From Paraflavitalea devenefica (GTDB taxonomy: Bacteria > Bacteroidota > Bacteroidia > Chitinophagales > Chitinophagaceae): a stretch of DNA of 64,000 nucleotides. The position numbers were made by a program, and so were the translations under genes. Positions 59,978-64,000 of this stretch are shown one piece after another (within the stretch, counting starts at the first letter, position 1; the number at the start of each line of letters is the position of its first letter). The notes beneath the pieces were generated by a model, which had not been told where the DNA came from, searched no databases, and saw only the letters and a list, made by a program, of their open reading frames with translations. The stretch covers positions 2,294,001 to 2,358,000 of the forward strand of contig NZ_JAARML010000001.1 in assembly GCF_011759375.1 (NCBI RefSeq). The letters run 5' to 3'.

Positions 59978-60030
59978 ATGCCGGTACAAAATCAGGAACT
60001 TACCACCTGTTTTGTGGCCGGCATTCTTAT
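59978..60030 (+). terminator. Imperfect terminator after the DUF4136 gene
   Basis: atgccgg at 59978 pairs with ccggcat at 60018-60024, and inner blocks acaaaa/ttttgt and cagg/cctg continue the stem with bulges; tcttattt follows. Confidence 0.5.
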
Positions 60031-60127
60031 TTCCGGCAGTCAAATACGCATTTTTATAATTAATATATACGCAAACCTGCTATACCTTCTCATCCCCTGA
60101 CGCTTGCCACTATCGAAGCAAACGCTC

Positions 60128-60165
60128 CTGAATTCTGAATTCTGGATGCTGAATCCTGTATTCTT
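60128..60165. repeat. GAATTCTG-type degenerate repeat
   Basis: ctgaattctgaattctgg, atgctgaatcctgtattc: tandem variants of one 8-10 bp word between the DUF4136 terminator and the esterase gene; similar to the tract at 4155-4192. Confidence 0.55.
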
Positions 60166-60214
60166 CCCTATTTTAGCTGCTCAAACGATTTTCCTCATAC
60201 AGCTAAATTTGAAT

Positions 60215-62170
60215 ATGAAAAGAACAGTCCTCCTGGTTGCCGTACTCCTGGGTACCCATATGCTCTTTGCCAACATTACGCTTCCTAAGATCTTCAGCGA
60301 CAACATGGTGCTCCAGCGCAACAAGCCCATACCGGTATGGGGCTGGGCAGCCGCCAATGAAAAAATCACCATTCAGTTCAATAAGCAGGTAAAAACCGTC
60401 AAGGCCGATAAAACAGGTCAGTGGAAACTCGCCCTGGACCCTGAACAGGCCGGCGGCCCCTTTCAACTGATCGCGAAAGGAAAAAATACCCTCACCATCA
60501 GCAACATCCTGGTGGGGGAAGTATGGATCTGCTCCGGGCAGTCCAATATGGAATGGACTGTTGACGGCAGCAACAACAAGGAAGAAGAAATAAAGAATGC
60601 CAACTTTCCCCTCATCCGCCACTTCAAAGTGCCCAAAACAGTGGCCGGTGCACCACTGAAAGACCTCACCGGTGGCGCCTGGGAGGTCTGTAGCCCGCAA
60701 ACAGTGGCCAATTTCACAGCCGTAGGTTACTTCTTTGCCCGCGACCTCTATCTGCAGCTTAATATACCCATTGGCCTCATCAATACCTCCTGGGGAGGTA
60801 CCATGGTAGAAACCTGGGCCAGTAAAGAAGCATTCCAGAACAGTGAGGAATTCAAAACGCTTTTTGGCAATACTACTGGTATTGCCGACCTCGATGCTGC
60901 CCTCAAACAAAAGTCTCAACAATTGACCCGGAAAATTGAAGCACAACAGGGGCCATTGAACCCGGCAGCGGCCAACGGTAACTGGCAGTTGGCCGATTTT
61001 AATGATGCCGGCTGGGCCCACATGAAACTGCCCGGGGCCTGGGAATCGCAGGGACTGGATGATCTGGATGGTGTAGTATGGTTCCGCAAAACCATTACCC
61101 TTAACAATGCCGACGCAGGGAAAGCAGCTACCCTTGAGCTGGCCAAAATAGATGATGTTGACGAAACCTTTGTAAACGGCACTAAGATCGGCAGCATGAC
61201 ACAGTGGGACCAGGATCGCCGGTATACCATACCGGCAGGTATACTCAAAGCCGGTAAAAACACCATTGCCATCCGGGTAACAGATGGCATGGGCGGTGGC
61301 GGCATTCATGGCGATGCAGCCAATATGAAGCTTACCATTGACAACACGCCGCAATCTCTGGCCGGCGATTGGTTGTACAGGGTGGAAGCGATGCACATAT
61401 CCAACCTCGGTAATCCCAACCAGTATCCCACCTTGCTTTTTAATGGCATGATCAACCCCCTCATCCCTTATGCTATACAGGGAGCCATTTGGTACCAGGG
61501 AGAAAGCAATGCCGGTCGTGCTTACCAATACCGCAAAGCTTTCCCGCTCATGATCAACGATTGGCGCAAGCGCTGGAACCAGGGCGATTTCCCTTTCTAC
61601 TTTGTGCAGCTCGCCAGCTTCAATGCCGGCAATGGTGATACACAGAAAGGAAGTACCTGGGCCGAACTGAGAGAAGCGCAAACTACCACCTTATCATTAC
61701 CCAATACAGGCATGGCGGTGACCATTGACATCGGAGAGTCAAAAGACATTCACCCGCGCAACAAGCAGGACGTGGGCAAGCGGCTGGCATCCATTGCCCT
61801 GGGAAATCTTTACCAGCAAAAAGGAGAGTGGAGCGGACCCGTATACCAGTCCATGAAAACCGCAGGCAATAAGATCGAACTTTCGTTTACACATGCCGGC
61901 GGCTTCATGGCAAAAGACAAATACGGATACATCAAAGGATTTGAAATAGCCGGCGCCGATCAAAAATTCTACTTCGCACAGGCACAGATAGCCGGTGATA
62001 AACTAATCATCTATAGCGACAAAGTGCCTGCGCCGGTGGCAGTACGTTATGCCTGGGCCGATGATATGCCCGAAGCCAATCTCTACAACAAAGAAGGATT
62101 CCCGGCTGTTCCTTTCCGTACAGATAACTGGAAGGGAATAACAGAATCCGTTAAATATGAAATTAAATGA
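60215..62170 (+). CDS. Sialate O-acetylesterase-like SGNH esterase with inserted jelly-roll domain
   Basis: 651 aa from ATG 60215 (MKRTVLLVAVLLGTHMLFA signal); the longer frame from 60104 runs through a repeat tract. N-terminal sandwich (20-100), esterase part 1 with S110 in ICSGQSNMEW and NTSWGGTMVETW, an inserted GH2-like galactose-binding domain (about 245-380, FNDAGWAHMKLPGAW, VVWFRKTITLN), then esterase part 2 (GAIWYQGESNAGR, and DIGESKDIHPRNKQDVG with the Asp-His pair). It removes O-acetyl groups from sugars; despite the name, plant acetylated glycans are likely targets here. Ends 19 bp before the carboxypeptidase gene. Confidence 0.88.
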   Translation: MKRTVLLVAVLLGTHMLFANITLPKIFSDNMVLQRNKPIPVWGWAAANEKITIQFNKQVKTVKADKTGQWKLALDPEQAGGPFQLIAKGKNTLTISNILVGEVWICSGQSNMEWTVDGSNNKEEEIKNANFPLIRHFKVPKTVAGAPLKDLTGGAWEVCSPQTVANFTAVGYFFARDLYLQLNIPIGLINTSWGGTMVETWASKEAFQNSEEFKTLFGNTTGIADLDAALKQKSQQLTRKIEAQQGPLNPAAANGNWQLADFNDAGWAHMKLPGAWESQGLDDLDGVVWFRKTITLNNADAGKAATLELAKIDDVDETFVNGTKIGSMTQWDQDRRYTIPAGILKAGKNTIAIRVTDGMGGGGIHGDAANMKLTIDNTPQSLAGDWLYRVEAMHISNLGNPNQYPTLLFNGMINPLIPYAIQGAIWYQGESNAGRAYQYRKAFPLMINDWRKRWNQGDFPFYFVQLASFNAGNGDTQKGSTWAELREAQTTTLSLPNTGMAVTIDIGESKDIHPRNKQDVGKRLASIALGNLYQQKGEWSGPVYQSMKTAGNKIELSFTHAGGFMAKDKYGYIKGFEIAGADQKFYFAQAQIAGDKLIIYSDKVPAPVAVRYAWADDMPEANLYNKEGFPAVPFRTDNWKGITESVKYEIK

Positions 62171-62189
62171 CCTTAAACCAGATAGAATC

Positions 62190-63746
62190 ATGAGAAAATC
62201 GCTCTTATCCTTATTCCTGTTAACGCTTGTTACCGGTGTCCTGGCGCAGCAAAGACAAGGTGGTCCGCAAAGACCTCCGGCAACGGCTGCCACGCCGCCG
62301 GCGGCAAAAGAAGAAAAGCCTGCACCGGGCAAACAGCTTATTGATCCCGATGCCTCGGTAACTACCAACCATGAAGTCACCATCAAAGGTCAGCGTATTC
62401 CTTACAAAGCCATCGCAGGCACCCTGCCGGTATGGGATGAGGAAGGAAAAGCCATTGCCGGTGTATTCTATACCTATTATGAACGGACCGATATAAAAGA
62501 CAAAGCTCCGCGTCCCCTTGTCATCTCCTTCAATGGCGGCCCCGGCTCTGCTTCCGTATGGATGCACATCGCTTATACAGGCCCCGCTCTCTTGAACATT
62601 GATGATGAAGGGTACCCGGTGCAGCCCTATGGCATCAAGGAAAATCCCTACTCCATTCTCGATGTGGCTGACATTGTATATGTAGATCCGGTAAATACCG
62701 GTTTCTCAAGGCCCGTTAACAAAGACATACCTGGTACTAAATTCTTCGGGGTAAGGGCCGATATCAAATACCTCGCAGAATGGATCGGTACCTTTGTTAC
62801 CCGCCAGAACCGTTGGGCTTCTCCCAAATACCTTATCGGGGAAAGCTATGGAACCACCCGCGTGGCGGGATTGGCGCTCGAATTACAGAATGCGCAGTGG
62901 ATGTACCTCAATGGGGTAGTACTCGTATCGCCTACAGAACTGGGTATTGAAAGAAGTGGTCCTGTGGAGGCGGCGCTTCGCCTGCCTTACTATGCGGCTA
63001 CTGCCTGGTACCATAAACTATTGCCGGCCGATCTGCAACAAAAAGACCTCACGGCCATGTTGCCCGAGGTAGAGGACTTCACGGTTAATGAGCTGATCCC
63101 CGCCATCACCAAAGGCGGCTACCTGCCCGAAGCAAAAAGAAGGGAGGTAGTGGCTAAAATGGCCCGCTACTCAGGCCTGTCTGAAAAAGTCATCCTGCAA
63201 CACAACATGGATGTGCCTACCAACTTCTTCTGGAAAGAGCTCTTGCGTGATAAAGGCTATACCGTAGGCCGCCTCGATTCCCGCTATAAAGGTATTGACA
63301 GGCAGGATGCCGGTGATGGGCCTGACTTCAATGCGGAGCTTACTTCCTGGCTGCACTCTTTTACGCCGCCCATTAACATGTACCTGCGCAATGACCTTAA
63401 TTATAAAACCGATCTGCGATACAACATGTTTGGCCCTGTACATCCCTGGGACCGCAGTGGCGATCAAACCGGTGAGAACCTTCGGCAGGCGATGGCGCAG
63501 AATCCTTACCTGCATGTACTCATACAATCAGGCTACTATGATGGCGCCTGTGATTACTTCAATGCCAAATACGACATGTGGCAGATGGACCCCGGTGGCA
63601 AGCTCAAAAAACGGCTCAGTTGGGAAGGCTACCGTAGCGGGCACATGATGTACCTGCGCAAGGAAGACCTCGCTTCCAGCAACGAACACATCCGCGAATT
63701 TATCCGCAAATCCCTGCCCAAACCCGGCGAACCCGCCAAGTATTGA
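62190..63746 (+). CDS. Serine carboxypeptidase-like protein, peptidase S10
   Basis: 518 aa from ATG 62190 (MRKSLLSLFLLTLVTGVLAQ signal); the earlier frame start overlaps the esterase stop. Pro/Ala/Lys linker 22-48, then an alpha/beta-hydrolase S10 domain: oxyanion motif NGGPGSAS at 115-122, nucleophile S219 in IGESYGTTR, D451 in QSGYYDGACDY and H485 in YRSGHMMYLR. S10 enzymes remove C-terminal amino acids at acidic pH; bacterial members may also act as esterases. Exported, probably periplasmic. Likely co-transcribed with the esterase gene. Confidence 0.9.
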   Translation: MRKSLLSLFLLTLVTGVLAQQRQGGPQRPPATAATPPAAKEEKPAPGKQLIDPDASVTTNHEVTIKGQRIPYKAIAGTLPVWDEEGKAIAGVFYTYYERTDIKDKAPRPLVISFNGGPGSASVWMHIAYTGPALLNIDDEGYPVQPYGIKENPYSILDVADIVYVDPVNTGFSRPVNKDIPGTKFFGVRADIKYLAEWIGTFVTRQNRWASPKYLIGESYGTTRVAGLALELQNAQWMYLNGVVLVSPTELGIERSGPVEAALRLPYYAATAWYHKLLPADLQQKDLTAMLPEVEDFTVNELIPAITKGGYLPEAKRREVVAKMARYSGLSEKVILQHNMDVPTNFFWKELLRDKGYTVGRLDSRYKGIDRQDAGDGPDFNAELTSWLHSFTPPINMYLRNDLNYKTDLRYNMFGPVHPWDRSGDQTGENLRQAMAQNPYLHVLIQSGYYDGACDYFNAKYDMWQMDPGGKLKKRLSWEGYRSGHMMYLRKEDLASSNEHIREFIRKSLPKPGEPAKY

Positions 63747-63767
63747 GCATTGAACATTGATATAAAG

Positions 63768-63798
63768 AACGCTGTAGGAATATCCCTGCAGCGTTTTT
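63768..63798 (+). terminator. First of two tandem terminators after the S10 gene
   Basis: aacgctgtagg (63768-63778) and cctgcagcgtt (63785-63795), 11 bp with one wobble, 6-nt loop, T5. Confidence 0.85.
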
Positions 63799-63825
63799 AT
63801 TTTCGCCGCAGAGTCTTATTTTCCC

Positions 63826-63858
63826 CGCAGAGTCTCCCGAAGGGGACTCTGCGTTTTT
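63826..63858 (+). terminator. Second tandem terminator
   Basis: cgcagagtctcc (63826-63837) and ggggactctgcg (63842-63853), 12 bp with one wobble, CGAA tetraloop, then T5. A further cgcagagtct copy lies at 63807-63816. Confidence 0.85.
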
Positions 63859-63927
63859 CTGCATGGTTTAAAATTTTAAAATCTCAGGGTTATCTTCTAC
63901 TTTACGCCCATCACTCAATTTGGAAGT

Positions 63928-64000
63928 ATGACAAAGAACATTTTCATGGCTGCGCTGACCATTGCCACTGCTATTATCCTGTGCAGTTATACCGGTATCT
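63928..64000 (+). CDS. Start of an exported protein, cut by the window end
   Basis: Open frame from ATG 63928 to the window edge, reading MTKNIFMAALTIATAIILCSY then TGI: a signal peptide-like hydrophobic segment. Two terminators lie before it, so a new transcript probably begins in 63859-63927. Nothing more can be said about function. Confidence 0.55.
   Translation, partial: MTKNIFMAALTIATAIILCSYTGI

Overview
The window reads as chromosomal DNA of a plant-polysaccharide-degrading Bacteroidota, most likely Chitinophagaceae (genus not determinable by eye). Reasons: two SusC/SusD pairs, an ECF sigma/FecR pair, type IX secretion C-terminal sorting domains, LytTR and hybrid-kinase signalling, TAnnTTTG-type promoters, almost no Shine-Dalgarno sequences, and Chitinophagaceae-style small proteins (a DUF6728-like one at 34132-34305).

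Region 1 (1-18654) is a rhamnogalacturonan-I (pectin backbone) degradation block. It holds two tandem PL11 lyases (the first cut by the window edge and carrying a carbohydrate-binding domain plus a secretion tag), a CE12 acetylesterase, a GH105 unsaturated-galacturonyl hydrolase and a large GH2, all on + and closely spaced. They are followed by a TonB-dependent receptor without a SusD, an S1 sulfatase, a hemolysin-III-type membrane protein, a PL4 lyase on the minus strand with an extra C-terminal lectin-like domain, and a divergent GH31. Together the lyases, esterase and GH105 could take acetylated RG-I to monosaccharides, with GH2/GH31 trimming side chains.

Region 2 (18668-30224) is a second PUL: ECF sigma, FecR anti-sigma, SusC, SusD, GH2 beta-galactosidase-like enzyme and a clan GH-A hydrolase. 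Its SusC lacks the STN signalling domain expected for an ECF/FecR partner.

Region 3 (30228-49383) is mostly housekeeping: small regulators, a MocR-type aminotransferase/regulator, rpiA, a zinc-ribbon protein, a T9SS-secreted sugar-dehydrogenase-like protein, lpxB, surE, an epimerase, atpG, scpB, lysA, a papain-like protease with DUF4384, a DUF4442 protein and a beta-CASP RNA-processing metallo-hydrolase. lpxB carries an in-frame insertion built from the low-complexity repeats otherwise found between genes. The scpB terminator arm is perfectly complementary to the lysA start region.

Region 4 (50213-53523) is a divergent phosphorelay: LytTR response regulator plus free Hpt on minus, hybrid histidine kinase on +. 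Region 5 (53774-63746) is a third glycan locus (SusC, SusD, DUF1735-type lipoprotein) followed by a DUF4136 lipoprotein, a sialate-O-acetylesterase-like SGNH esterase and an S10 carboxypeptidase. A further exported protein starts at 63928 and runs off the end.

No rRNA, tRNA, CRISPR array, transposase or prophage gene was recognised. All family assignments come from motif reading, without database searches.
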